Source of the DNA: Hymenobacter norwichensis DSM 15439
GTDB lineage: Bacteria; Bacteroidota; Bacteroidia; Cytophagales; Hymenobacteraceae
Reading direction: 5' to 3'
Assembly: GCF_000420705.1 (NCBI RefSeq)
Contig: NZ_ATVL01000009.1
Coordinates: forward strand, 558,001 to 622,000
Length of the DNA stretch: 64,000 nt
Shown here: positions 6,967 to 15,272 of the stretch, one piece after another
Layout: each line of letters starts with the position of its first letter
Numbering within the stretch: position 1 is the stretch's first letter
Made by a program: the position numbers and the translations under genes
The notes under the pieces: model-generated
Database searches by the model: none
What the model saw: the letters and a program-made list of their open reading frames with translations, nothing else
What the model was told of the DNA's origin: nothing

Positions 6967-8421
6967 TTACACCGCTTCTCCCAGCAATGTGCTGGCCGAG
7001 CCGCTATTCACTAATACGTCCACATAGTCGCCTTTCTGGTAGTGCTTCTTGGGGAAGATGACAACCTGGTTCTGGCTGTTGCGGCCGCTAAGGTGCTCCT
7101 GGCTGCGCTTCGAGAAGTTCTCTACCAATACCCGGTGCACCTTGCCCACGGCCTGCTGGTTACGCAGGCGGCTGTGTTGCTGCTGCAAGTCAATTACCTC
7201 CTGGAGTCGGCGCTTCTTTACTGGCAGCGGCACGTCGTCTTCCAGCTTGCGGGCGGCCAGCGTACCGGGGCGCTCCGAGTAGAAGAACATGTAGGCCATG
7301 TCGTAATGCACGAACTCCATGAGGCTCAGCGTGTCCTGGTGTTCCTCCTCAGTCTCCGAGCAGAAGCCCGAAATCATATCGGTGGAAATGGCGCACTCCT
7401 CACCTAGAATGCGGCGGATAGCCTGCACCCGCCCTTCATACCAAGCCCGATCGTAGGTGCGGTTCATGAGAGCCAGTACCCGCGAGTTGCCGCTTTGGGC
7501 GGGCAGATGGATGTACTTGCAGATGTTGTCGTAGCGCGCCATGGTGTGCAGCACCTCGTCGGTGATGTCCTTGGGGTGCGAGGTGGAGAAACGCACCCGC
7601 AACGCCGGGCTTACCAGCGCAACACGCTCCAAGAGTTGGGCGAAATTCACTTGCTCAGTGCCGTCTTCTGAAGCCCATTTATAAGAATCGACATTCTGGC
7701 CTAGCAAGGTAACTTCCTTGTAGCCAGCCGCCACTAAATCCTGGGCTTCACGGATGATACTGTGCGCGTCGCGGCTCCGTTCGCGGCCCCGCGTGAATGG
7801 CACCACGCAGAAGGAGCACATATTATCGCAGCCGCGCATGATGCTGATGAAGGCCGTGATGCCGTTGGAGTTGAGGCGCACCGGTGTGATGTCGGCATAG
7901 GTTTCCTCGCGGCTCAGCAGCACGTTCACGGCTTTCTGGCCGCCATCAATCTGTTGAATTAGCTGCGGCAGGTCGCGGTAGGCATCGGGACCTACTACCA
8001 GGTCTACTAGTTTCTCTTCTTCTAGAAACTTGCTTTTCAGGCGTTCAGCCATGCAGCCTAGCACACCCACCAGTAAGCCGGGGTTGCGCTTCTTATGGCC
8101 GTTGATTTGGGAAAGGCGCATGCGTACCGTCTGCTCGGCTTTTTCGCGGATAGAGCAGGTATTGAGCAGTACCAAATCGGCGCCTTCGAGTTGTTCGGTG
8201 GTATCGAAACCCTCATTGAAGAGGATGCTAGACACGATTTCCGAATCGGAAAAATTCATCTGGCAGCCGTAGCTTTCAATATAGAGCTTGCGTTTGCGGC
8301 CCGTTTCAGTGGCCGGGCTTACCCGCACTTGACCCGAGGGTGTATCCTCGTGAGTGGTAGCGTCGGAGCTCGGGGTGGGCAGGGTATCGAGGAAGTCTAA
8401 GGTAATCAGCGGTTGAGACAT
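6967..8421 (-). CDS. miaB: tRNA-2-methylthio-N6-dimethylallyladenosine synthase MiaB
   Basis: Radical-SAM enzyme that adds a methylthio group to i6A at position 37 of tRNAs. The 484-residue product shows the N-terminal methylthiotransferase domain (YIESYGCQMNFSDSE, and cysteines in LNTCSIREKA and GVLGCMAERL). The radical-SAM triad is CDNMCSFC. The C-terminal TRAM domain includes VLVENFSKRSQEHLSGR. The frame is open to 8529, but ATG at 8419-8421 (MSQPLITL) fits the family better and leaves room for a promoter at 8462-8501. A hydroxylase acting on the product (miaE) lies 9 kb away. Confidence 0.97.
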   Translation of the reverse strand: MSQPLITLDFLDTLPTPSSDATTHEDTPSGQVRVSPATETGRKRKLYIESYGCQMNFSDSEIVSSILFNEGFDTTEQLEGADLVLLNTCSIREKAEQTVRMRLSQINGHKKRNPGLLVGVLGCMAERLKSKFLEEEKLVDLVVGPDAYRDLPQLIQQIDGGQKAVNVLLSREETYADITPVRLNSNGITAFISIMRGCDNMCSFCVVPFTRGRERSRDAHSIIREAQDLVAAGYKEVTLLGQNVDSYKWASEDGTEQVNFAQLLERVALVSPALRVRFSTSHPKDITDEVLHTMARYDNICKYIHLPAQSGNSRVLALMNRTYDRAWYEGRVQAIRRILGEECAISTDMISGFCSETEEEHQDTLSLMEFVHYDMAYMFFYSERPGTLAARKLEDDVPLPVKKRRLQEVIDLQQQHSRLRNQQAVGKVHRVLVENFSKRSQEHLSGRNSQNQVVIFPKKHYQKGDYVDVLVNSGSASTLLGEAV

Positions 8422-8461
8422 GGGTTGCGGCGGGGCGTCAGCTTCACGTTCGGGAGAACCA

Positions 8462-8501
8462 CAAAGGTAGCTGTTTTGGGGTGAAAATGACAGAATGGCA
8501 G
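8462..8501 (-). promoter_or_regulatory. miaB promoter with -7 box and upstream repeat
   Basis: On the minus strand TACCTTTG (8469 to 8462) matches the Bacteroidota -7 box TAnnTTTG. Eighteen bases further upstream lies CTGCCATTCTGTCA (8501 to 8488), two copies of CTGNCA covering the -33 position. The ten bases TGACAGAATG (plus strand) also occur upstream of groES at 2549-2558. Confidence 0.55.
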
Positions 8502-8602
8502 AGGTTGGAAGAGATGATTTAGTCACCAAGTGATTTAGGGAGTTCTTTGTTCTGGCTGCGCAAGCGGCACTTGTAGAACATCAAACTCACTAGTTCACTA
8601 CC

Positions 8603-9871
8603 TCACAATTTCACCCCTAATACTTCCAGTATGGCTTGGGCTTTTAAGAGGCACTCCTCGTATTCGCGTTCCGGCACCGAATCGTAGGTGATGGCCGAGC
8701 CGACCTGGAAGCTGAGGTAGCCGGTATCAGCGCGGTATTGCAGGCTGCGGATTACCACGTTGAACTCAAACTCCCCATCGGGCCAAGCGTAACCGATGCT
8801 GCCGCTGTAGAGGCCGCGCCGGGTGCGCTCATACTGCTCAATGAGTTGCATGGCCCGGATTTTAGGCGCGCCGGTCATGGAGCCCATGGGGAAGGTGGCC
8901 CGTAACACGTCCGTCAAGTCTACGTCAGGGCGCAGCTCGGCCGTTACAGTTGAAATCATCTGCCAGACGTGCTGGAAGGGGTAAAGACCAAACAGCTCGG
9001 GTACGTGCACGGTGCCGGTGCGGGCCACACGGGCCAGATCGTTGCGTACCAAGTCCACAATCATCAGGTTTTCGGCGCGCTCTTTTTCGTCGTGCAGCAA
9101 CGTTAGGCGCTGCTGCTCGTCCTGGGCCGGGGTGGTGCCGCGCCGGATGGTTCCTTTGATGGGCTGGGAAATAATAATCGGCTCATAATGCGCCAAAAAT
9201 CGCTCGGGGGAAGCGCACAGCAGGTAATGGTCATGGTGGCGAATAAAGCCGGCAAAGGGCGCGGGCGAGGCCGAGTTCAGCCGCGAGAATACGTCCACCG
9301 GGTTTAAACGCACGTTTTCGGCGTAAAACTCCTGGCACAGATTCAGCTCGTACACTTCCCCGTTGAGGATATCTTCCCGCACAGCTTCCACAGTTGCCAA
9401 GTATTCGGCCTTCGGCATGCGAGCTTGCAGGGGGGGCACCGTTGGTGGTGGCAGTGCCAGTGGCACAGTGGCCAGAATAGCATCGAGTACGCCTGCCGTA
9501 TAGCCGTGAATCTCCAGCGAAGTGGGCCGCCAGTAAAGCCAGGTTGTGGGATAGAAGAAGTGTAGGGTCGGCCACTCCAGCCCCGAGGCATTGGTGCTGT
9601 GCAGTGCTTCTATCTCGTTTTTGACTTCGTACGTGAGGAAGCCCATGCGCGGAGTGGTATCTGGGGGGCGTGGCAGCCAGTGACGCAGCGCTGCCAGCGT
9701 ACGCGGGGCATCGGGGGCCTCATCAGCCACACCCAATAGCCGGTCGAAAGGGCCTTCTGGATACGGCAGCCCATTCGGCTCGAAGTAGGCACAGTGCGTA
9801 AAACCCGCCGCCCAGCGCAGGGCGCGGGTACAAAAATCGGTGGGTAACTCGGTAAGTGGAACAGACAACAC
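8603..9871 (-). CDS. pabB: Aminodeoxychorismate synthase component I (PabB-like chorismate-binding enzyme)
   Basis: Converts chorismate toward p-aminobenzoate for folate synthesis, using ammonia from a glutaminase partner that is not in this window. The 422-residue protein carries the chorismate-binding fold with PIKGTIRRG, the lysine-containing motif usual in PabB rather than anthranilate synthase. It also has FMGSMTGAPK-type residues (ATFPMGSMTGAPKIRAM), DLVRNDLARVA and the end motif FQVGSAITYDSVPEREYEE. The start is GTG at 9869-9871, only four bases after a perfect -7 box, suggesting a leaderless mRNA. Anthranilate synthase is a less likely reading. Confidence 0.9.
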   Translation of the reverse strand: MLSVPLTELPTDFCTRALRWAAGFTHCAYFEPNGLPYPEGPFDRLLGVADEAPDAPRTLAALRHWLPRPPDTTPRMGFLTYEVKNEIEALHSTNASGLEWPTLHFFYPTTWLYWRPTSLEIHGYTAGVLDAILATVPLALPPPTVPPLQARMPKAEYLATVEAVREDILNGEVYELNLCQEFYAENVRLNPVDVFSRLNSASPAPFAGFIRHHDHYLLCASPERFLAHYEPIIISQPIKGTIRRGTTPAQDEQQRLTLLHDEKERAENLMIVDLVRNDLARVARTGTVHVPELFGLYPFQHVWQMISTVTAELRPDVDLTDVLRATFPMGSMTGAPKIRAMQLIEQYERTRRGLYSGSIGYAWPDGEFEFNVVIRSLQYRADTGYLSFQVGSAITYDSVPEREYEECLLKAQAILEVLGVKL

Positions 9872-9875
9872 AGCG

Positions 9876-9883
9876 CAAAGGTA
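9876..9883 (-). promoter_or_regulatory. -7 box of pabB, four bases from the start codon
   Basis: TACCTTTG on the minus strand, then CGCT, then the GTG start. A transcript starting at the usual distance would begin at or next to the start codon. Confidence 0.5.
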
Positions 9884-9909
9884 AGTCCTCAGCAGCCAGT
9901 CAGGACACC

Positions 9910-11439
9910 CTATTCCAACTCCTTGAGGGCCAGTTTGGCTTTGGTGTCGGTGCTGTTCTTGTACTCATGTTTAGGGTAGCTGAGCGCCTTCTCGAAGTAT
10001 ACCTTCGCCGTAGCTCGCTGCCCTTCCAGCTGGTACAAATACCCTAGCTGCAATGCCGATTGTGGCGCGAAGTAGTACGGGGCGGTACCGGCCAGCGCAA
10101 TAGTACGGGCGTAAAACAGACGGGCCGAATCGAGGCGGTTGAGGCCGTGCCAGGCGCGGGCGCGGCGGTAAGGCGCTTCCAACCGGTCGCGCAGGGGAGT
10201 GGAGGCGGTGGCCTGAAAGCCATTGAGCGTCGCCAGCGCTTCCTGGTAGTACCCGCCGTCGATTTGCAGGCGGGCGCGGGTGAGCTGCCGGTTGAGTGGA
10301 AGCTGCCCATCGAAGAACCGTTGCGCGTATGTGTCCTCTTCTATTACCGTACGCCCGCCCGCATTAATCTGGCGGCGGTACCGCTCGGCGGCCGGCGCGT
10401 CATTGGCCAGCCAGGCGGCCAGGTACAGCTTGAAATACGCATCTTTGCGGTAATGCTCGCCCGAATATTCCATCAGAAAAAGCTCGTTTTCACGACGGGA
10501 AACAGCGTACTGACCCTGGTACAGCAGCAAGTCGGCGGCCATGTGGTGCAGATAGGGGAGCGGCAGATAGCCAGGGCCGTTGGGGCGGGCGCGGTAAGCC
10601 GCCAGGGCGGCATCGGTGCGATGCTGCTTTTTGTTGAGGCTAACCAGTAAGTAGCTAAACAGCAGGTTGTCGGGTTGCTGCTGGGCAAGGCGCCCGACGA
10701 GTTGCAGAGCTTCGGCGGGCTTCTTGTAGTAGGTTTCCTCCACCAAAGCCAGAATAATCTGCGCCTCCGTCTGGAAGTCGTTGGGCTGACGGGCGGCGGC
10801 GCGCAGGTTGCTCAAGCCGCCTTCGACGCTGCCGCTCAGCCCCAGCAATTTCAGAAACCAACGGTAGCCCTCCGGCAACGAGCCAATGAAGAACTGCATC
10901 ATCCCCAGTGTTTTGCGGGCCGGTAGATACGTGGGGTAGCGTTTCACGGTGGCCTGCATCTGCTGGTACGCCTGCCGCAAGCTCCAGGCACCCTGCACCT
11001 CGTGCCCAAAACTAACCTGCGCTGCCGCCTGATGCAGCCTAATTTCGGCGCGGGCATACTGCGTCAGCGCATTCGGCGGCAGCTTTTCCAGCATCGTCAG
11101 CCGCTCATCTTGGGCGTCGATGATGGCGTCGTAGCGGCGGCTGTCCTGGCCAACTAACAGTTCCGTAATTCCCAGACAATCGTGCACTAATAGGGTGCCA
11201 GCTGAAATAGGAGTTTCTCTGAGTAGTGCCCGGGCGGCGGCCGGGCGCATCTTCAGTACTTCGGCGTAGGCGCGGGCCTGCTGGGCAGTCAGGCCAACTG
11301 TGGGTGCTACTTCGGGCTGAATGGTTTCCGGTTGGAGCGCGCCGATAACTTCGCCTGAAAGCGCACAGATGCAGACTAGCAGAAGCAACGTCTTCTGCAT
11401 CCATCTCTGCAACTGTCGTGCTTCCCCAGGGAATTTCAT
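9910..11439 (-). CDS. Exported TPR-repeat protein of unknown function
   Basis: A 509-residue protein from ATG at 11437-11439. After a basic N-terminus (MKFPGEARQLQRWMQ) there is a hydrophobic leader (KTLLLLVCICALSGEVIGA), so it is probably exported. The rest is helical and reads as repeated tetratricopeptide-like units, for example RRARAWHGLNRLDSARLFYA and LGYLYQLEGQRATAKVYFEK near the end. The overall pattern recalls the Iml2/TTC39-like TPR group, but that is only an impression. Its first codons overlap the terminator of the zinc-ribbon gene upstream. The role is unknown. Confidence 0.8.
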   Translation of the reverse strand: MKFPGEARQLQRWMQKTLLLLVCICALSGEVIGALQPETIQPEVAPTVGLTAQQARAYAEVLKMRPAAARALLRETPISAGTLLVHDCLGITELLVGQDSRRYDAIIDAQDERLTMLEKLPPNALTQYARAEIRLHQAAAQVSFGHEVQGAWSLRQAYQQMQATVKRYPTYLPARKTLGMMQFFIGSLPEGYRWFLKLLGLSGSVEGGLSNLRAAARQPNDFQTEAQIILALVEETYYKKPAEALQLVGRLAQQQPDNLLFSYLLVSLNKKQHRTDAALAAYRARPNGPGYLPLPYLHHMAADLLLYQGQYAVSRRENELFLMEYSGEHYRKDAYFKLYLAAWLANDAPAAERYRRQINAGGRTVIEEDTYAQRFFDGQLPLNRQLTRARLQIDGGYYQEALATLNGFQATASTPLRDRLEAPYRRARAWHGLNRLDSARLFYARTIALAGTAPYYFAPQSALQLGYLYQLEGQRATAKVYFEKALSYPKHEYKNSTDTKAKLALKELE

Positions 11440-11443
11440 AGGC

Positions 11444-11474
11444 AAAAAAAGAACGGCGCGGAGGCCGTTCTTTT
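11444..11474 (-). terminator. Intrinsic terminator after the zinc-ribbon gene
   Basis: An 11-bp stem (11447-11457 with 11464-11474) containing GAACGGC/GCCGTTC is followed on the minus strand by a run of T (11450-11444). It separates the zinc-ribbon/Nif3 unit from the TPR gene that begins at 11439. Confidence 0.8.
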
Positions 11475-11498
11475 CTGGATTTAGGGTTGGGGAAAAAG

Positions 11499-12263
11499 CT
11501 ACGCTACGATGCGGGCTTCCACGTCGGCCAGTACCCGGCCGCAGTGCTCACACACGATGATTTTCTTGTGCGAGATGATGTCGGCTTGGCGTTGCGGGGG
11601 CACCGTGTTGAAGCAGCCGCCGCAGGCGTCGCGCTTCACCGTTACCACGGCCAGGCCGTTGCGCACGTTGCCGCGGATGCGGGTGTAGGCCGTCAGCAGG
11701 CGGTCTTCCACAGGCTGGGTAGCACCAGCCCGCTCTTCCATCAGCTTTTTCTCGTCGGCTTCGCTTTCGCCCACGATGACATCAAGCTCGGTTTTCTTGT
11801 TGGTGAGGTCTTTCTTACGCTCATCCAGGCGCTGCTTGGTACCGGCGATGTCGGAGTTTTTCAACTCAATCTGGTACTGCGCTTCCTTGATTTTCTTCTC
11901 GGAAATCTGGATTTCCAGCTTCTGCAACTCGATTTCCTTGGCAATGGCCTCGTACTCGCGGTTGTTGCGCACGTTCTGCTGCTGGTCTTCGTAGCGCTTG
12001 ATGAGGCCTTCGGCGTCTTTGGCGTTTTGCTTGCGCTGCTTGATTTGGTCGTTGAGGGCAGAAATTTCCTCGTCGAACTTGCTTACGCGCACCTCGTAGC
12101 CGGCAATTTCGTCTTCCAGGTCGCGCACTTCTTCGGGCAAGTCGCCGCGTACGCGCCGGATTTCGTCGAGCTGCGAGTCAATGCGTTGCAGGTTGAGCAG
12201 GGCTTCCAGCTTGCTGGCAACGGGGGCATCGGCCGGGGCAGTAGCGACGGGTTTAGAAGTCAT
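11499..12263 (-). CDS. Coiled-coil protein with C-terminal zinc ribbon (CT398/YbgI-partner type)
   Basis: The 254-residue protein is a long helical hairpin (about residues 20-190, heptads rich in Lys/Glu/Gln) followed by a four-cysteine zinc ribbon made of CGGC and CEHC (CGGCFNTVPP, CEHCGRVLADVEAR). This matches the C4-type zinc-ribbon coiled-coil family related to chlamydial CT398. ATG at 12261-12263 overlaps the end of the Nif3-like gene by 11 bases. Pairing with Nif3 is conserved in many bacteria, and a joint function is likely but undefined. DNA or nucleotide binding has been proposed for relatives. Confidence 0.88.
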   Translation of the reverse strand: MTSKPVATAPADAPVASKLEALLNLQRIDSQLDEIRRVRGDLPEEVRDLEDEIAGYEVRVSKFDEEISALNDQIKQRKQNAKDAEGLIKRYEDQQQNVRNNREYEAIAKEIELQKLEIQISEKKIKEAQYQIELKNSDIAGTKQRLDERKKDLTNKKTELDVIVGESEADEKKLMEERAGATQPVEDRLLTAYTRIRGNVRNGLAVVTVKRDACGGCFNTVPPQRQADIISHKKIIVCEHCGRVLADVEARIVA

Positions 12264-13353
12264 AATGGACGGGGTTGGTATGGGTCTCGGCAATGAAGAG
12301 CGCAAAAGTACTCCCAAACTTGTCGGCAAGCAAATCCTGAAAGATTTCGCCGGTAAATTGTTCGCTCTCGAAATGGCCTACGTCGCAGAGCATTAATCGC
12401 CCTTCGGCCTGGAAGTATTCGTGGTACTTTAGGTCACCGGTCACGTAGGCGTCGGCCCCAGCAGCACGGGCTTTGCCAATTAGGAAACTGCCCGCACCAC
12501 CGCACAAAGCTACTTTTTTGATAGGTTTCTCGAAAGCGGTGTGCTTTACGACGGGTACCCGCAAGGCCGTTTTCAGCTGCGCCCGGAACTCCTGAGCACT
12601 CAATGGTTCGGGCAACTCGCCTACCATACCGGAGCCAACCTCCTGATTGGCGTTTTCCAGCTTGATAATGTCGTAGGCCACTTCCTCATAGGGATGGGCC
12701 TGCTGCAAGGCGCGCACTGCAGTGTGTTGTAGGTGCAGGGGTAGCAACACTTCTACGCGCTGCTCGGGGCCAGTATGGGGCTGGTCGGGCTCACCTGAAA
12801 ACGGGTTGGTAGCCGGGCCGGGCGTGAAGGTGAACGTGCCGTCGGTGCGGAAGCTGCACGCCGAATAGTCGCCAATCTGGCCGGCGCCGGCCGCGTACAA
12901 GGCTTTTAGCACGGCTTCGGTGTAGGTGGGCGGCACAAAGGTTACCAGCTTGGCCAGTAGGCCGGGCTTGGGGTCGAGGATGCGCAGATTCGTGAGGCCC
13001 AGCTTCTCGGCCAGCTTGCGGTTGACGCCGTGCCGCACGTTGTCGAGGTTGGTGTGGGCGGCGTAGAGCGCCACGTCGTGCCGGATGGCTTTGAGCAGTG
13101 TTTGTTCCACCTCGTTGGCGCCGGTCAGGCGCTTGAGTGGCTTGAAAATCAAAGGGTGATGGGCCACCACCACGTTGCAGCCGCGCCGGATGGCTTCGTC
13201 TACTACGGCTGGGGTGCAGTCCAGCGCAATTAGCACGCCGCGCACTTCCATCTGCGGGTTTCCGCACTGTAGGCCCGCATTATCATACGATTCTTGGTAG
13301 GCGAGGGGCGCCGCTGCTTCCAACACGCGGGCAAGGTCTTGAACGGTTGGCAT
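12253..13353 (-). CDS. Nif3-like dinuclear metal-centre protein (GTP cyclohydrolase I type 2 homologue)
   Basis: At 366 residues it is the long form of the family. Metal-binding histidines are visible in VVAHHPLIF (near residue 65) and AAHTNLDNVRHG (near 100), with the C-terminal set in DVGHFESEQF. Between them (about 130-240) is the inserted PII-like domain, including VTFVPPTYTEAVLKALYAAG. The family has been linked to GTP cyclohydrolase activity or metal handling, but its in vivo role is unsettled. ATG at 13351-13353 is clear. It overlaps the zinc-ribbon gene downstream, so the two form an operon. Confidence 0.93.
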   Translation of the reverse strand: MPTVQDLARVLEAAAPLAYQESYDNAGLQCGNPQMEVRGVLIALDCTPAVVDEAIRRGCNVVVAHHPLIFKPLKRLTGANEVEQTLLKAIRHDVALYAAHTNLDNVRHGVNRKLAEKLGLTNLRILDPKPGLLAKLVTFVPPTYTEAVLKALYAAGAGQIGDYSACSFRTDGTFTFTPGPATNPFSGEPDQPHTGPEQRVEVLLPLHLQHTAVRALQQAHPYEEVAYDIIKLENANQEVGSGMVGELPEPLSAQEFRAQLKTALRVPVVKHTAFEKPIKKVALCGGAGSFLIGKARAAGADAYVTGDLKYHEYFQAEGRLMLCDVGHFESEQFTGEIFQDLLADKFGSTFALFIAETHTNPVHYDF

Positions 13354-13429
13354 GAGTATTACTTCTGAGTTTTAAATTGGAAATTCTGAATTGGAGCAGC
13401 TAAAACGTCAGTGGCTTCTTAGCTTTAGT

Positions 13430-14122
13430 TTAGCGCTCAATATCCAGAATTGATGACAGCACTTCTACATAGTGAGCTACATGGGTGGGCAGGTCTCGGC
13501 GCTTGTATTGCATAAGGTAGCGCGGATGGTCCAGCACGTGAATCGTGTTGAATAAGCCTAGTTCTTTGTTTAGCTTCTCAAACAGCAACCCATTGCGGCG
13601 ACCCAAACATACGGCGGCCGTTTGAACCAACCCCAACTCCTGTACCTGCCGCTGCAACGAAGTTTGAATATCGGGTTCTAGTGCTGCCTGCAAAGCCGGG
13701 GAATCGTAATAGTTATAGTTTTTGCCGTGGCGCATCAGTACCAGCGGATAGAGGGAGCCGAGGTAGAAATCCTGGTAGAAAGCGGCTGGGCCGCCCATAG
13801 CTTCTATCACGCGGTACACAAACTGACTGCTCAACTCCGGATGCTGCGGTAGCTGGTTGGCAATGCCGCAGGCCCCAGCCAGCGCCGCTGGGTCGGTGAA
13901 GGCTACCCCGGTGCGGCCTGCCCCAAAGCGGCCGGGGTTAATACCCAGCAGCGCTACACGCGGGCGGTGGTCGGCATAGAATTTCTGGCCGAACTGCGTA
14001 AGCAACTTGGCTACCGGCGGCTCCTGATAGGGGTTGAGGGCCAGTACCTCATCGGGCAGAGCAGGCGGAGCCGGAAACGTGGTAAGAAAACGCAGGAGCC
14101 GGTTGGCGAAGATATCGGGCAT
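13430..14122 (-). CDS. SMUG2-type uracil-DNA glycosylase family protein
   Basis: Probably a base-excision enzyme of the SMUG2 (DUF4918) branch found in Bacteroidota. Key stretches are VALLGINPGRFGAGRTGVAF (motif 1 with the catalytic-loop Asn-Pro-Gly) and, near the C-terminus, IHVLDHPRYLMQYKR (motif 2 with His-Pro-Arg), plus YNYYDSPALQ. I start it at ATG 14120-14122 (MPDIFANRLLRF), which resembles family starts. ATG at 14147-14149 is nine codons earlier and also possible. The open frame runs back to 14518 but would overlap lpxK on the other strand. It is divergent from lpxK. Confidence 0.87.
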   Translation of the reverse strand: MPDIFANRLLRFLTTFPAPPALPDEVLALNPYQEPPVAKLLTQFGQKFYADHRPRVALLGINPGRFGAGRTGVAFTDPAALAGACGIANQLPQHPELSSQFVYRVIEAMGGPAAFYQDFYLGSLYPLVLMRHGKNYNYYDSPALQAALEPDIQTSLQRQVQELGLVQTAAVCLGRRNGLLFEKLNKELGLFNTIHVLDHPRYLMQYKRRDLPTHVAHYVEVLSSILDIER

Positions 14123-14179
14123 GATGATAGAATTTGCAGACGCCTTCATAGCTACTACAAGCCGTTGGGTTTGGTTGGC

Positions 14180-14187
14180 TAACTTTG
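14180..14187 (+). promoter_or_regulatory. -7 box of lpxK, four bases from the start codon
   Basis: TAACTTTG matches TAnnTTTG, followed by CCTC and the ATG of lpxK at 14192. The spacing leaves no room for a leader. Confidence 0.5.
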
Positions 14188-14191
14188 CCTC

Positions 14192-15259
14192 ATGCCCACG
14201 CTGCTTACTTATGTGCTGTTGCCGTTTGCCTGGCTGTATGCGGGCATCATGGCCATGCGTAATTGGCTGTACGACAGAGGCTGGAAGCCTACGACGCGGT
14301 TTGGTACGGTGCCGGTACTCAGCGTAGGTAACCTGCGGGTAGGAGGCACCGGCAAAACGCCGCACGTGGCTTGGCTGGTGCAGGAGTTGCGCCAACAAGG
14401 GCAACAACCTGCTATTCTGAGCCGGGGTTACGGCCGCCGTACCAATGGTTTTCGACTCGGCAGCGCCACCGAAACAGCCGTTACGCTCGGCGACGAGCCC
14501 TGGCAGCAGTTCACTCATTTCGGGGGGCAGGTGCCGGTGGCGGTGTGCGAAAACCGGTTAACGGGTCTGCACGAGCTGCTCCGGCAGCAGCCCGGCATTA
14601 CAGTTGTGGTACTGGACGATGCCTACCAGCACCGCCGGGTGCAGCCCGATTTTAGCGTGTTGCTGACCGAGCAGCAACGTCTGTTTTACCACGACTATGT
14701 GCTACCTGCTGGCCGCCTGCGTGAAAGTCGCGCCGGGGCGGCCCGCGCCGATGTGGTGGTGGTAACCAAGTGCGACCCAGCCCTGCCAGTGCTTGAGCAG
14801 CAGCAGATTACGCAAAGGATTCGGCGGTACAGCCGGCCTCATGTACCGGTATTTTTCAGCACCTATGCGTATGGCGTGCCAGTACCGTTGGCTGCTGGGG
14901 AGTTGCTAGAGCAAGAGTTTTCCGCGGAAATTGTGCTGTTGACCGGCATTGCCCAGCCAGGCCCCTTGCGGGAGTACCTGCGAGAGGCGGGCTACCAGAT
15001 TGTCTATCATGCCGAGTTTGCCGACCATCATGCCTTCACTGCCGAGGAAATTGCGGCACTGAAAACGCATTACGAGCCGGGTCGGCGTATTTTTACCACC
15101 CAGAAAGACGCCGCGCGTTTGCTCGACCCCTCGTTGCATACGGAAATGGCGGGTCTGGCCGTTTTCTATATTCCTATTGCTGTGGAGTTTCTGGCAGACG
15201 GTGCCAACCGTTTGCGCCAGCTACTTCCGGCCGCTATTCAGCCCCAAGCTGTTGTCTGA
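14192..15259 (+). CDS. lpxK: Tetraacyldisaccharide 4'-kinase LpxK
   Basis: Phosphorylates the 4' position of the lipid A disaccharide on the inner face of the cytoplasmic membrane. The 355-residue protein has the N-terminal membrane-associated helix (LLTYVLLPFAWLYAGIMAMR) and the P-loop GNLRVGGTGKTPHV (about residues 47-60). The conserved VVLDDAYQHRRV follows near residue 135, then LPAGRLRESRAGAARADVVV. ATG at 14192 is fixed by these features. The next gene, a putative porin, begins just past its stop. Confidence 0.96.
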   Translation: MPTLLTYVLLPFAWLYAGIMAMRNWLYDRGWKPTTRFGTVPVLSVGNLRVGGTGKTPHVAWLVQELRQQGQQPAILSRGYGRRTNGFRLGSATETAVTLGDEPWQQFTHFGGQVPVAVCENRLTGLHELLRQQPGITVVVLDDAYQHRRVQPDFSVLLTEQQRLFYHDYVLPAGRLRESRAGAARADVVVVTKCDPALPVLEQQQITQRIRRYSRPHVPVFFSTYAYGVPVPLAAGELLEQEFSAEIVLLTGIAQPGPLREYLREAGYQIVYHAEFADHHAFTAEEIAALKTHYEPGRRIFTTQKDAARLLDPSLHTEMAGLAVFYIPIAVEFLADGANRLRQLLPAAIQPQAVV

Positions 15260-15272
15260 TTTTCTGTTCTCC

